Source: Okapia johnstoni
Taxonomy: Eukaryota > Chordata > Mammalia > Artiodactyla > Giraffidae
NCBI GenBank assembly: GCA_024291935.2
Contig: CM044312.1
Coordinates: forward strand, 71,815,001 to 71,879,000
DNA length: 64,000 nucleotides
Reading direction: 5' to 3'
The notes beneath the pieces were generated by a model. It was not told where the DNA came from and did no database searches. It saw only the letters and a program-made list of their open reading frames with translations. The translations under genes and the position numbers were made by a program. The stretch's first letter is position 1, and each line of letters opens with the position of its first letter. Below are positions 1 through 11,847 of the stretch, piece after piece.

Positions 1-557
1 CTCCAACTCTCACATCCATATATGACCACTGGAAAAACCATAGCCTTGACTAGACAGACCTTCGTTGGCAAAGTAATGTCTCTGCTTTTTCATATGCTGT
101 CTAGGTTGGTCATAACTTTCCTTCCAGGGAGTAAGCGTGTTTTAATTTCATGGCTGCAATCACCATCTGCAGTGATTTTGGAGCCCAAAAAAAATAGTCA
201 TCCACTGTTTCCCCATCTATTTGCCATGAAGTGATGGGACTGGATGCCATGATCTTAGTTTTCTGAATGTTGAGCATATCTTAGGTTATTGATATTTCTT
301 CAGGCAATCTTGATTCCAGCTTGTGCTTCTTCCAGCCCAGAGTTTCTCATGATGTACTCTGCATATAAGTTAAATAAGCAGGGTGACAATATACAGTCTT
401 AACAGTCTTTTTCCTATTGGAACCAGTCTGTTGTCCATGCCCAGCTCTAATTGTTGTTTCCTGACCTGCATACAGATTTCTCAAGAGGCAGGTCAGGTAG
501 TCTGGTATTCCCATCTCTTTTAGAATTTTCCACAGTTTATTGTGATACACACACTCT
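1..557 (-). mobile_element. BovB LINE fragment, 3' part, runs off the left edge
   Basis: The reverse complement carries the BovB reverse-transcriptase 3' region and sequence downstream of it; the same sequence recurs in eight other places in this window. Homology stops near 557, where the other copies continue into the FIDY motif region, so the copy is 5' truncated there. Near 270-285 the sequence jumps past about 110 bases present in the other copies (the segment that follows YADD), an internal deletion. Frames are broken throughout; it is a dead copy. Its 3' end lies outside the window. Confidence 0.9.
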
Positions 558-699
558 GTCTCATACATAATGTTAACAGAGTAAAGCCTGACTCACTAAC
601 AATGCTTTAGGCATGGTAGAAAGGAATTATTCAGGGTATACTTAAATAAGATAGAGGCAATGAAATGTAACAATTAAGAGTGTTAAACTCTAGATTAGT

Positions 700-850
700 T
701 TTAGAAGGAAATTATCTGGATTTGTATTTGTTATATGTTGAATTGTGTTCCCTGAAAGATATATGTTGAAGTCTCAACCTCAGAACCTCACTTGTTTGGA
801 AACAAGGTCATCACCGATTTAATTAGCTAAGATGAGGTTATATTGGAGTA
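700..850. repeat. Old interspersed repeat, family not assigned
   Basis: The stretch around 735-850 resembles a common ancient mammalian repeat with the run ATGTTGAAGTC followed by an AAGATGAGGTTATA block. I recognise the pattern but cannot name the family with confidence. A pyrimidine-rich CT run and a TA/GA-rich simple stretch follow to about 960. Confidence 0.4.
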
Positions 851-864
851 GAATGGGCCCCTAC

Positions 865-945
865 TCTCTCTCTCTTTCTCTCTCTCTTCATATATATATA
901 TAGATATAGATATATATATACACACATATATATATGCAAGCTTAT
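865..945. repeat. CT run followed by (TA/GATA) simple repeat
   Basis: CTCTCTCT and then TATATAGATATAGATATATATATACACACATATATATA: low-complexity tracts between an old repeat and an L1 3' end. Confidence 0.85.
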
Positions 946-961
946 ATTTATATATTTCTCA

Positions 962-1290
962 TCTCTCTTACAATCAAGTGCTGGTGGGGAATGGGGGTGT
1001 AAAGCAACTATAACTTGCATACATTGCCAATGGAAAAGCAAAATGATACAGCCACTATGGAAAGCCATTTTTTATATATATAAATTACGGGTATGGGATT
1101 AATAGCTACAAGCTACTATATATGAAATAGATAAGTGACAAAATAATTCTGTATAGTACAGAGAATTATATCCTTTATTTTGTAATCATCTATAATGGAA
1201 TCTAATCTTCAAAAATGCTGATTCACTATGAAGGACACTGAAATGAGCACAATATTGTAAATCAATTATATGTCAATAAAAAAATTAAGA
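962..1290 (+). mobile_element. L1 LINE, 3' end (end of ORF2 plus 3' UTR)
   Basis: The sequence at 1045-1070 (ACAGCCACTATGGAAAGCCA) is the conserved block near the end of L1 ORF2. It is followed by a typical artiodactyl L1 3' UTR, with GTATAGTACAGAGAATTATA near 1150 and TTGTAAATCAATTATATGTC near 1253, ending in AATAAAAAAATTA at about 1290. The copy is a severely 5'-truncated, plus-strand insertion. No coding capacity is left. Confidence 0.85.
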
Positions 1291-1674
1291 TGGTTTTATT
1301 TCTACAACAAAATTAGCATAGTTTTCTTTGACAGTGTTTTTCATGAGTAAGCTGAATAAATTTATAAATTATAAATGTATCATATGAATAATTTATTTTA
1401 ATGAGAGATACAAAGTACCTTCAAGATTATGTGCAAAAAAAATCATATGTTGATTCAATCAGCCAATGCATCAAATACCGAGAATTTTGAAATAACATTA
1501 AACTCTGAAAATAACGCTGATGAACCAGAAACCTAGTTTGATGTAGTTCTTATGAACGAGTGAATGCCAAGAACTAGTGTTAAATTAAGTCCAGTAAAAT
1601 AAGAACCCAATAACAAGAAACATTGGATAGAAAATAATAAATAGGCTTTTAACTATTTAAGACTCACTACAAAT

Positions 1675-1999
1675 GCTTCCCTCATAGCTCAGTTGGTAAA
1701 GAATTTGCCTGCAATGCAGGAGGAATTGAACCCAGGAATTGAACTGGGGTTGAGAAGATCTGCTGGAGAAGGGATAGGCTACCCAATCCCGTATTCTTGG
1801 GCTTCCCTTGTGGCTCAGCTGGTAAAGAATCCACCTCCAATATGGGAGATCTGGGCTCGATCCCTGGGTTGGGAAGAGCCCCTGGAGAAGGGAATGGCTA
1901 CCCACTACAGTATTCTGGCCTGGAGAATTCCATGGACTGTATAGTCCATGGCCTTGCAAGGAGTCAGACATGACTGAGCAACTTTCACTTCACTTCACA
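1675..1999 (+). mobile_element. Bov-A2-type SINE (dimer)
   Basis: Two related units stand in tandem. The first starts TTCCCTCATAGCTCAGTTGG and the second GGCTTCCCTTGTGGCTCAGC at about 1800; each is followed by the AAGATCTGCTGGAGAAGGG or GAAGAGCCCCTGGAGAAGGG block. The element ends with GGAGTCAGACATGACTGAGC and a (TTCAC)n tail. Short reading frames on either strand here are SINE frames, not genes. Confidence 0.92.
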
Positions 2000-2647
2000 A
2001 AGTGCATCCCAATAGGAATCACTGCCCTCCCCACTCTGCCTCTTTTCAGACCATTTCTAATTCTATGTCAGTTCCTTTCTGTGAGCATTCTAAGAAGGGG
2101 AATCATCTAATTTTTTGGTAATACATACAAGAGAGTGAAGTGGAAAAAGTGTCAAGACACAGAATTCTATATGGAAGGAAAGGAGATAAGACATGAAGAT
2201 CTATGTAGAATGATATAAACCAAGAAGAAATTATGAGATAATCTAATTTCTTATAAGATTTAGTCAAGGTGAACTTCTATTTTCACATACTGCCCCTCTT
2301 TAGATCTTGCTGCTTTGACAGTCTAATTAACTGGATAAAATTTAAATGGTATGTAACACACTAAGGAGAACTTTGACAAATAAATATTATGAGATTGACA
2401 AGAAGAATGGAATGTGACTACTAAAATTATGAAACTTTTTCTTACCAGCAGTTTGGGAACAAGGAACAGTAATAATTTCCATCATCCTTGTATGCAAAGT
2501 ATTGGAAAGGTCTTTATCCGCTCAGAGCATGTATATGTGTCATTCTATCAGACAAACTTCTACCCCAACTCCTCCTCTAGGAACAAATACTGCACCACCT
2601 ATCCAATTCTTGCATTACCTGTTAACTAACCTTGTGTTTTCCTAGCT
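2000..2647. other. Unique AT-rich sequence, nothing recognised
   Basis: Between a SINE and a BovB copy. No frame of convincing length, no repeat that I recognise. Confidence 0.5.
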
Positions 2648-4353
2648 TGTGTTGTTGTTGTTCAGTCACTCAGTCATGTCTGAATCTTTATGACCCCATG
2701 GACTGCAGCACACCATTCAACCATCTCATCCTTTGTTGTCGCCTTCTCCTCCTGCCCTCAGTCTTTCCCGGCATCAGTCTTCTCTGAATGAGTTGGTTCT
2801 TTGCATCAGTTGGCCAATGTATTGGAGCTTCAGCTTCATCATCAGTCCTTCCAATGAATATTCAGGGTTGATATCCTTTAGGATTGACTGGTTTGATCTC
2901 CTTGCTGTCCAAGGGACTCTCAAGAGTCTTCTCCAACACCACAGTTCAAAAGCATCAATTCTTTGGTGCTCGGCCTTCTTTATGGTCCAACTCTCACATC
3001 CATACATCACTACTGGAAAAACCATAGCTTTGACTCTATGGACATTTGTTGGCAAAGTAATGCCTCTACTTTTTAATATGCTGTTTAGGTTTGTCATGGG
3101 GTTTCTTCCAAGGGGCAAGCATCTTTTAAAATTTCATGGCTGCAGTGATTCTGGAGCCAAAGAAAATAATATCTGTCACTGTTTCCATTTTTTCACCATC
3201 TATTTGCCATGAAGTGATGGGACTGAGTGCCATGACCTTTTAATGCATGTGTTTTTAATCCTGAATCTTAAGCCAGCTTTTTCACTTTGCTCTTTCACCT
3301 TCAATGAGAGGCTCTATGGTTTCTCTTTGCTTTCTTTCATTAAAGTGGTATCATCTGTATATATAAGGTTGTTGATATTTCTCCTGGCAATCTTGATTCC
3401 AGGTTTTGATTCCACTTGTGATCCAACCCAGCATTTCACATGATGTACTCAACATAGAAGTTAAATAAACAGGATAACAATATACGGCCTTGATGTACTC
3501 CTTTCCCAATTTTGAACCAGTCTGTTGTTACATATCCAGTTCTAACTGTTGCTTCTTGACCTGAATGCAGGTTTCTCAGGAGGCAGGTAAGGTGGCCTGG
3601 TATTTCCATCTCTTGAAGAATTTTCCATTGTTGTAATCCATATAGCTTTAGTGTAGTCAAAGTAGAAAAAGTGAAGTAAAGAAGAAAAAGTGTAGTCAAA
3701 GTGAAGCAGAAGTAGATGCTTTTCTGAAATTCTCGATATTTCTATGATCCAACGGATGTTGGCAATTTGATCTCTGGTTCCTCTGCCTTATCTAAAACCA
3801 GCTTGAACATCTGGAAGTTCTCGGTTCACGTATTGTTGAAGCCTAGCCTGAAGGAGTTTGAGCATTACCTTGCTAGCATGTGAAATGAGAGCAACTGTGC
3901 AGTAGTTTGAACATTCTTTGGCATTGCCTTGCTTTGGGATTGGAATGAAAACTGACCTTTTCCAGTCCTGTGGCCACTGCTGAGTTTTCCAAAGTGCATC
4001 ACTTTAACAGTATAATCTTTTAGGATTTGAAATAGCTCAGCTGGAATTCCATCACCTCCACTAGCTTTATCCATAGTGGTGCTTCCTAAGGCCCAACTGA
4101 CTTCACTCTCCAGGATATCTGGCTATAGATGAGTGACCACATCATCGTGGTTATCTGGGTCATTAAGACCTTTTTTGTACAGTTCTTCTGTTTATTCTTT
4201 CCATGTCTTCTTAATATCTTCTGCTTCTGTTAGGTCCATTCCATTTCTGTCCTTTATTGTGCCCATCTTTGTATGAAATGTTCCCTTGGTATCTCTAATT
4301 TTCTTGAAGAGATCTCTTGTCTTTCCCATTCTATTGTTTTCCTCTATTTCTTT
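2648..4353 (-). mobile_element. BovB LINE, 5'-truncated copy
   Basis: Read on the minus strand, the element runs from about 4353 to a 3' tail with TTGTTGTTGTTCAGTCACTC (plus-strand view) at 2648. Pieces of the RT frame are visible, including the thumb and 3' region (2774-3118, with [20 protein letters not shown]) and the segment before YADD (3436-3699), but they sit in different frames with many stops. Homology ends abruptly at about 4353 inside the linker between endonuclease and RT. At 3650-3715 the sequence contains a local AAGTGTAGTCAAAGTGAAG duplication. A dead copy, more diverged than the one at 8441-10952. Confidence 0.92.
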
Positions 4354-4474
4354 CCTTGATTTTACAGTTTCCTATTTTCCTGATATCAACCAAGTCTCAG
4401 GGATGCTTTCTCCTGAGGTATTATGCAGCTCTCATTTTGGGGAGAAAATGAAGAAATGGCAATATGTAAGGTAG

Positions 4475-5160
4475 TAAAAGCTGATAATTTCCTAGAAATT
4501 ATAAAAACATACAAATGCACAAATATAGGAAGTAAGATGTACCACAGAAAAACTATCTTTATAAAAAGAATGAAGACAATTTTTCAGCAAGAAAATTTTT
4601 AATGGTGCAGCATCATTAGAACTTTGCTAAAGTAACTTCAAAATAGGTGCTTCAATACAAAAGGAAATGATAACTGAAGGATGTGAGATGCAAGACAGAA
4701 TGGTGATCAAATAGAATACCAAATATGAAGGTAAGATTAAACAGTGATTTGTGCAAGAATTATAGTACTTAATTTTAAGATTAAAAGAAGTCAGAATTAA
4801 ATATTAAATAATTAATTGCATGGACAACATAATTTCTGTTTCATAGAAAGTTAGGAAAATGATCATTGAGTTAATAAAGTAAAATTAATAAAATAACAAC
4901 AACACACACAAAAAATAATGCAAGCTCTAGAGAAAAAAACTCATAACAATTACTGTATAATATTCTCCCTGGCATTAGATTTCTCATTAATAACTCTGGA
5001 GAACAGAAAACTATAGAACAGTGTTTCCAAGGTATTAGGAAAAATGTCTATGAATGAAGGAATAAGGTATCCCCATCTAAGCTAAATGGGAACTTAACAC
5101 TAATTGGCAAAGTATGAAATAATTATGTAAGTACATTATAAAAAGTTGCACTGCTAAGTA
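4475..5160. repeat. Possible ancient L1-type 3' sequence
   Basis: Scattered resemblance to old mammalian L1 3'-region sequence (AAAACTATCTTTATAAAAAG, TTTTTCAGCAAGAAAATTTT, GGAAATGATAACTGAAGGAT). Strongly decayed; a repeat search would decide. Confidence 0.3.
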
Positions 5161-5800
5161 GTAAAATAAATAATTATAAAATTACCAAAATATTGGGAGG
5201 AGGTGGTGAGAGGTGAAAGATAGTTTAAGTGATCAAAATCCTCAGTTTCCATGGTGATGAGTTAATGTAGTAACATTTACATTCCATATAAGAAATTTGA
5301 GAATATATATATGAATAATCTGAAAAGAGAAATGATTAAAAGATTATCTTTCTTTGCATCAGAATAGGGATAAAGTGGTGACAAGGGTTCAAGGATTACT
5401 ATTTTTGTTTCTTTACATGAATGTGTAACATTTTTGTTGAAGTACTTAATGTTAACCTGAATGTTTTTCCCAGAAAAAATTTACTTATAAGATGAGATTT
5501 CTCTGCCATATGATATACAGAAATAGTCAAAGACTGCTAATTCTGAGAACAGTGGGAAATTTATTTTATATTTTAGTAAGTTCATATTATTCTTCAAGAG
5601 AAATGCCAATCAGTGGAAATAATCAATGCAAATTTCAACACTTTCCAAATATATTTTAATATATAGTATTGTGTATTGGTTTCACCCTCAAACACTTGCC
5701 TTTAAGAAGGGAATGAGTAGGGATTACTCTATCCAACTATTTTTTTCAGGATATGAGTAATTTAAATATTTTATTATTTTTCAATATGTTGTCTTTTAAA
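5161..5800. other. Unique AT-rich sequence, nothing recognised
   Basis: No frame or repeat that I can support. Confidence 0.45.
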
Positions 5801-5818
5801 ATTTTTTATTGGGGCATT

Positions 5819-6065
5819 GTTGATTTAGGGGCTTCCCAGATGGTGCTAGAGGTAAAGAACCCATTTGCCAATGCAGTAGACATGAGAACCAGGTTTGATC
5901 CCTAGGTCGGGAAGATCCCCTGGAGGAGGGCATGGCAACCCACTCCACTATACCTGCATGGAGAATCCCCATGGACAGAGGAGCCTGACAGGCTACAGTT
6001 CATAGGGTTGCAAAGAGTTGGACATAACTGAAGCAACTTAGCAAACACACACATAAGTTGATTTA
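5819..6065. repeat. 9-base target-site duplication of the nested SINE
   Basis: GTTGATTTA stands at 5819-5827 and again at 6057-6065 on either side of the SINE, interrupting the L1 3' UTR. Confidence 0.9.
5828..6056 (+). mobile_element. Bov-tA SINE
   Basis: Starts GGGGCTTCCCAGATGGTGCT, a tRNA-Glu-derived head with a B-box-like GGTTTGATCCC near 5893. The Bov-A body follows (GGAGAATCCCCATGGACAGA) and the copy ends with AAACACACACATAA. Flanked by a 9-base duplication; inserted into the L1 after that L1 integrated. Confidence 0.95.
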
Positions 6066-6216
6066 CAATATTTTGTTAGTTTCAGGTGTACAGCAAAGTG
6101 AATCTGTTATACACATACATATATCCACTGGTTTTTATATTCTGTTCACATATAGGCCATTACAGACTATTGAGTAAAGTTCCCTGTGCTGTATAGTAGG
6201 TCCTTATTAGTTATTT

Positions 6217-6590
6217 ATTTTACATATAGTTCTTCTCTGGTGACTCAGACAGTATAGAATCTGTCAGCAATGCAGGAGACCTGGGTTTGATCCTTGGGTT
6301 GGGAAGATCCCCTGGAGAAGGCAATGGCTACCCACTCCAGTATTCTTGGGGCTTCCCAGGTGGCGCTAGAGGTAAAGAGCCTGCCTGCCAGTGCAGGAGA
6401 CTTAAGAGATGTAGGTTCAATCCCTGGGTTGAAAAAATTCTCTGGAGGTGGGCATGGCAATCCACTCCAGTATTCTTGCCCACAGAATCTCATGGACAGA
6501 GGAGCCTGGAAGACTACAGTCCAAAGGGTCACACAGAGTTAAACACAACTGAAGTGATTTCACATACACACACACACATTTTACATATAG
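6217..6590. repeat. 13-base target-site duplication of the second nested SINE
   Basis: ATTTTACATATAG at 6217-6229 and 6578-6590 brackets the SINE exactly and restores a continuous L1 3' UTR when the SINE is removed. Confidence 0.92.
6230..6577 (+). mobile_element. Bov-A2 SINE (dimer) with (CA)n tail
   Basis: Two units: the first starts near 6230 (TTCTTCTCTGGTGACTCAGA) and the second near 6350 (GGCTTCCCAGGTGGCGCTAG). The body ends GTCACACAGAGTTAAACACA and the tail is ACACACACACAC. Perfect 13-base duplication at both ends. Confidence 0.95.
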
Positions 6591-7468
6591 TAGCATATAT
6601 GTATCAATCCCAGTCTTCCAATATATGCCTCTTCCTCTTTTCCCTCAGTAACCATAAGTTTATTTTCTACATATGTAATTCTATTTCTGTTTCGTAGATA
6701 AGTTCATTTGTAGACTTTTTATAGATTCCATACATAAGCAATGTCATGTAATATTTGTCTTTCTCTGTTTGACTTACTTCACATGGAATGACAAGCTCTA
6801 GGTCCATCCATGTTCCCGCAAATGGCATTATTTTATTCTTTTTATGGTTGAGTAATATTCTGTTCTTTATATGTATCACACCTTCTTTATCCATTCCTCT
6901 GTCAATGGACATTTAAATTTCTTCCATATCTTGACTATTATTAATAGCATTGCAATAAACATTGGGGGCGTGCATATATACTTTTGAATTATGGTTTTCT
7001 TTTGCACAGCAAAGGAAATCATAAACAAAACAGAAAGACAACCCTCAGAATGGGAGAAAATATTTGCAAATGAAGCAACTGACAAGAGATTAATCTCCAC
7101 TATATACAAACAACTCATGTATCTCAGTGTCAAAACACCAAGCATCAATCAAAACATAGATGGAAAAACTAAATAAACATTTCTCCAAAGAATGCATACC
7201 GATGTCTTAAAAGCACATGAAAAGATTCTCAGCATCACTAATTATTAGAAAAATGCAAATCAAAACTACAATGAGGTAGTATCACATCAGTCAGAATAGC
7301 TATCATCAAAAAGTCTACAAACAATAAATGCTGGAGAGTGTGTGGGAGTGAAAACTGGTAACAGCCACTATGGAGGACATTATAGAAATTCCTTAAAAAA
7401 CTAAAGTAGAGCTACCATATGATCCAGCAATCGCACTCCTGGGCATATATCCAGAGAAAACCATAATA

Positions 7469-8440
7469 CTTTGTCCAACTTATATATGTTTTGCCAGCTT
7501 TAATATTCTTCATAAAACAGTTTCTCTTATTTGAAATTATTATATAAAATTCATGTGTGAGTCTCTAAAGAGAAAAGAAAGAAAATCTAAATTTTCTTCT
7601 GTATAAATTATGGCATATAGAAAACCAGAAGATTGAGATTATGATATTGTTCTGCCAAATATATTTTTGTGTACTTGCTCCTTAACTTCTCTCATATATT
7701 TCTAATGTATATATAAATGTGAAATGTGAGAAGTTAGTTAAAACACAAATAAATCTCTATGATACACTCAATTTTAATTCTAAAATTTCATACTTTTAAA
7801 CAGCATTTTTTAAAAACTATCAATTTTTTCTTGTTTAACTTTCAAATGGTATTTTAAAAGTAGCCAGAATAAGAACTGGTTTCATATCATCCTATCCAGT
7901 GGGTTTTCAATATCCACAGAGTTTTCAGGTCTCTGAGATACCAATAAGATCTACTCTGTGGCAATACACAATTTTGTGATGTGTCTTTTTTCTTTTTTGT
8001 AAAATGATAACAAATATTGTTTTTGAAAAAATATATATTTTAGACATCTTTATGCACCGTTTCATTGTTAATCATTCACTGAGACTCAAGATCAGAATAT
8101 ATTAAGGGAACTAAATTAGTATGCTCAACTCTAATGGGTCTCCAAACGTTTGCTTGTTATAGCATACAATACTTGGGAGGAAAGGGTTTCAACTGATGGT
8201 TTGTTATTCAGATGGTAAGGGAAAGCCTGTTTTTATTAGCACTTTTCCCCCAAACACTGGAATAAAATAACAATGTGTGAGTTTACATGCTAAAAACTGT
8301 GCTGGGTACTGGTAAAGAAATATGTTTAGCACAATATTTTCACTTTGAAATAATATTATATTTTCCCCAGGAAACCAGCTGAAGAAATTACAGAATTCAT
8401 TTATGTCCTGTGGGCAAAGTAAACACACAGTATTCACAGC
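7469..8440. other. Unique AT-rich sequence, nothing recognised
   Basis: Separates the inverted L1 from the BovB at 8441. Only short frames; no named repeat. Confidence 0.5.
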
Positions 8441-10952
8441 CCAGTTCAGTTCAGTTCAGTGCAGTTGCTCAGTCATGTCCGACTCTTTGCGACCCCATGA
8501 ATTGCAGCACACCAGGCCTCCCTGTCCATCACCAACTCCCGGAGTCTACCCAAACCCATGTCCATCGAATCAGTGATGCCATCCAACCATCTCATCCTGT
8601 CTTCCGCTTCTCCTCCTGCCCTCAATCCTACCCAGCGTTAGGGTCTTTTCCAATGAGTCAACTCTTCGTATGCGGTGGCCAAAGTACTGGAGTTTCAGCT
8701 TCAACATCAGCCCTTCCAATGAACACCCAGGATTGATCTCCTTTAGGATGGATTGATTGGATCTCCTTGCAGTCCAAGGGACTCTCAAGAGTCTTCTCCA
8801 ACACCACAGTTCAAAAGCATCAATTCTGTGGTGCTCAGCTTTCTTCACCATCCAACTCTCACATCAATACATGACCACTGGAAAAACCATAGCCTTGACT
8901 AGACGGACTTTTGTTGGCAAAGTAATGTCTCTGCTTTTAAATATGCTATCTAGGTTGGCCATAACCTTCCTTCCAAGGAGTAAGCGTCTTTTAATTTCAT
9001 GGCTGCAATCACCATCAGCAGTGATTTTGGAGCCCAAAAAAATAAAGTCTGACACTGTTTCCCCATCTGTTTCTCATGAAGTGATGGGACCGGATGTCAT
9101 GATCTTAGTTTCCTGAACGTTGAGTTTTAAGCCAACTTTTTCACTCTGCTCTTTCACTTTCATCAAGAGGCTCTTTAGTTCTTCTTCGCTTTCTGCCATA
9201 AGGATGGTGTCATCTGCATATCTGAGCTTATTGATATTTCTCCCAGCAATCTTGATTCCAGCTCGTGTTTCCTCCAACCCAGCGTTTCTCATGATGTACT
9301 CTGCATATAAGTTAAATAAGCAGGGTGACAATATACAGCCTTGACGTGCTCCTTTTCCTATTTGGAACCAGTCTGTTGTTCCATGTCCAGTTCTAACTGT
9401 TGCTTCCTGACCTACATACAGGTTTCTCAAGAGACAGGTCAGATGGTCTGGTATTCCCATCTCTTTCAGAATTTTCCACAGTTTATTGTGATCCACACAG
9501 TCAAAGGCATTGGCATAGTCAATAAAGCAGAAATAGATGTTTTTCTGGAACTCTCTTGCTTTTTCCATGATCCAGCGGATATTGGCAATTTGATCTCTGG
9601 TTCCTCTGCCTTTTCTAAAACCAGCTTGAACATCTGGAAGTTCACAGTTCATGTATTGCTGAAGCCTGGCTTGGAGAATTTTGAGCATTACTTTACTTGC
9701 ATGTGAGATGAGTGCAATTGTGCGGTAGTTTGAGCATTCTTTGGCATTGCCTTTCTTTGGGATTGTAACGAAAACTGACATTTTCCAGTCCCGTGGCCAC
9801 TGCTGAGTTTTCCAAATTTGCTGGCATATCGAGTGCAGCACTTTCACAGCATCACCTTTGAGGATTTGAAATAGCTCAACTGGAATTCCATCACCTCCAC
9901 TAGCTTTGTTTGTAGTGATGCTTTCTAAGGCCCACTTGACTTCACATTCCAGAATGTCTGGCTCTAGGTGAGTGATCACACCATCATGATTATCTGGGTC
10001 ATGAAGATCTTTTTTGTACAGTTCTTCTGTGTATTTTTTCCACCTCTTCTTAATATCTTCTGCCTCTGTTAGGTCCATATCATTTCTGTCCTTTATCGAG
10101 CCTATCTTTGCATGAAATGTTCCTTTGGTATCTCTAATTTTCTTGAAGAGATCTCTAGTCTTTCCCAATCTGTTGTTTTCCTCTATTTCTTTGCATTGAT
10201 TGCTGAGGAAGGCTTTCTTATCTCCCCTTGCTATTCTTTGGAACTCTGCATTCAGATGGGAATATCTTTCCTTTTCTCCTTTGCTTTTCACTTCTCTTCT
10301 CTTCCCAGCTATCTTTAAGGCCTCCTCAGACAGCCATTTTGCTTTTTTGCATTTCTCTTCCATGGGGATGGTCTTGATCCCTGTCTCCTGTACAATGTCA
10401 CGAACCTCCGTCCATATTTCATCAGGCACTCTGTCTATCAGATCTAGTCCCTTAAATCTATTTGTCACTTCTACTGTATACTCATAAGGGATTTGATCTA
10501 GGTCATACCTGAATGGACTAGTGGTTTTCCCTACTTTCTTCAATTTAAGTCTGAATTTGGAAATAAGCAGTTCATGATCTGAGCCACAGTCTGCTCCCAG
10601 TCTTGTTTTTTCTGACTGTATAGAGCTTCTCCATCTTTGGCTGCAAAGAATATAATCAACCTGATTTCGGTGTTGACCATCTGGTGATGTCCACGTGTAG
10701 AGCCTTCTCCTGTGTTGTTGGAAGAGGGTGTTTGCTATGACCAGTGTGTTCTCTTGGCAAAACTCTATTAGCCTTTGCCCTGCTTCATTCTGTACTCCAA
10801 GGCCAAATTTGCCTGTTATGCCAGGAGTTTCTTGACTTCCTACTTTTGCATTCCAGTCCCCTATGATGAAAAGGACATCTTTTTTGGGTGTTAGTTCTAG
10901 AAGGTCTTGTAGGTCTTCATAGAACCGTTCAACTTCAGCTTCTTCAGAGCCC
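8441..10952 (-). mobile_element. BovB LINE (RTE clade), best-preserved copy, 5' truncated
   Basis: Read on the minus strand, homology to BovB starts at about 10952 (GAAGAAGCTGAAGTTGAACG) and runs about 2.5 kb to the 3' tail of CAGTT repeats at 8441-8463. BovB is about 3.2 kb with one long frame coding for an APE-type endonuclease followed by reverse transcriptase, so roughly the first 0.7 kb is missing. The frame is nearly intact (see the pseudogene entry). No clear target-site duplication is seen at the ends. Confidence 0.95.
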
Positions 10953-10969
10953 AACATCTTCTTATTCAA
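8570..10969 (-). pseudogene. BovB endonuclease/reverse transcriptase, near-intact but broken
   Basis: The open part spans 10969 to 9074 (631 codons). The first 8 or so codons lie outside BovB homology, so the start ATG is fortuitous. Endonuclease motifs seen: GDWNAKVG (residues 37-44), YTWTSPDG (91-98), QVDYIL (103-108) and SDH (130-132); the N-terminal catalytic residues are lost with the truncation. RT motifs: FIDYANAFD (from 482), RQGCILSP (from 542) and YADD (584-587), all with key aspartates. The frame closes at a TGA in place of tryptophan just after GPITS. It reopens in the same frame (8864-9055), is closed by TGA in place of glycine in VVMYG, and reopens again in the same frame (8570-8851). 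It finally shifts by a small deletion near 8605, where other copies read RGRQRMRW. Two nonsense changes plus one frameshift: an inactive relic, yet the least damaged here. Confidence 0.92.
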
Positions 10970-11847
10970 GGATGCCCTTCAAGCACCCTAATGATGGTGT
11001 GTTTATCTTGATGGTTTATTGTTTTTCTCCAACACATCTGAAATATTTTACCATTCAGCTAATCCTGGCAGTTTCTAAGCCTATACTCAGAGAGGTGGTG
11101 TACTGAGAACTGGCCACAAAGGCAGTGTCCTGGCCTCAGGCCAGGTGCTTCTCTCTGGCATAGGTCCTGCATGTCTCATTGGACTAGTGAGCACTAGTGC
11201 AGCAAATAGGACAGCAAATATGACTGAAAAAAGTATCATGCAGGTGCATGCTATTCTAACACAGCAAAATATTCACTTCCTATTTTTTTTCAAAGAATTT
11301 CTTGGAAGGAAAAATATATATGTGCACCAAAACACACACAACCATATTGCAATGCAAAGGATGTATATGAAAATACAAACCCCCAAACTGAAGGTTAATA
11401 AAAGTAAATAATGAGTGAATAATTGAGGAAATCATCTTGATTAATAAATAGATAACTGAGAAAACATTGCCTGAAATTTATGAGCTTAGTTGTTTGAAAC
11501 ATTAGACATTTAAAATAAATTCTGTTTTTTCCCCCAAATATACAAGCCCTTTCTCTTTTTATAGTTGTTAGTTCTCTGATAAGTTTTGATGATCAAAATC
11601 CTTTGAAAAAGCAAAAACCATTTCTAAGTATTAGAAGTCTTTTAAACAAATTATTCTTGGGTATAATGTAATAGAAAAATTATTTTTTAGAAATTATTTT
11701 AATTCCAAAGTATTAAAAGTAAATTAAATCTAGACCTTTAACACAGAATGATGAAATAGGATGATAATTGGTAATGTTTGAAATAATGATTTGGTTAAAA
11801 GATTTTGAAATAAAAAGTTACATTATGTTCTCTTAGCAAGATAATTT
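10953..11847. other. Unique sequence, nothing recognised
   Basis: AT-rich between two oppositely oriented BovB copies. The 5' border of the minus-strand BovB is at about 10952. Confidence 0.5.

Larger units (their letters stand above)
5801..7468 (-). mobile_element. L1 LINE 3' portion with 5' inversion (twin-priming structure)
   Basis: From 5801 to about 6999 the plus strand shows an L1 3' UTR and end of ORF2 in reverse complement, starting in a T-rich stretch and including TTAGTTTCAGGTGTACAGCA near 6079. From about 7000 to 7468 the orientation flips: TTTTGCACAGCAAAGGAAAT to GGGCATATATCCAGAGAAAA is ORF2 in the plus sense. The two segments are adjacent in an intact L1, since both break at the GAGAAAACCATAAT block (7453-7466 in plus sense; 6985-6999 in minus sense). 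This is the expected product of twin priming. Two SINEs are nested inside (5828-6056 and 6230-6577). Confidence 0.88.

Noticed and set aside
1657..1971. 104-codon frame on the minus strand (and similar frames at 6245-6542, 23257-23531, 34860-35135, 59039-59278)
   Set aside because: They lie wholly inside Bov-tA/Bov-A2 SINEs. The same peptide-like strings recur at every SINE in the window, so they reflect SINE sequence, not genes.
5828..6056. tRNA gene in the SINE heads
   Set aside because: The B-box-like GGTTTGATCCC is tRNA-Glu-derived, but the cloverleaf is not maintained and the region continues into the SINE body.
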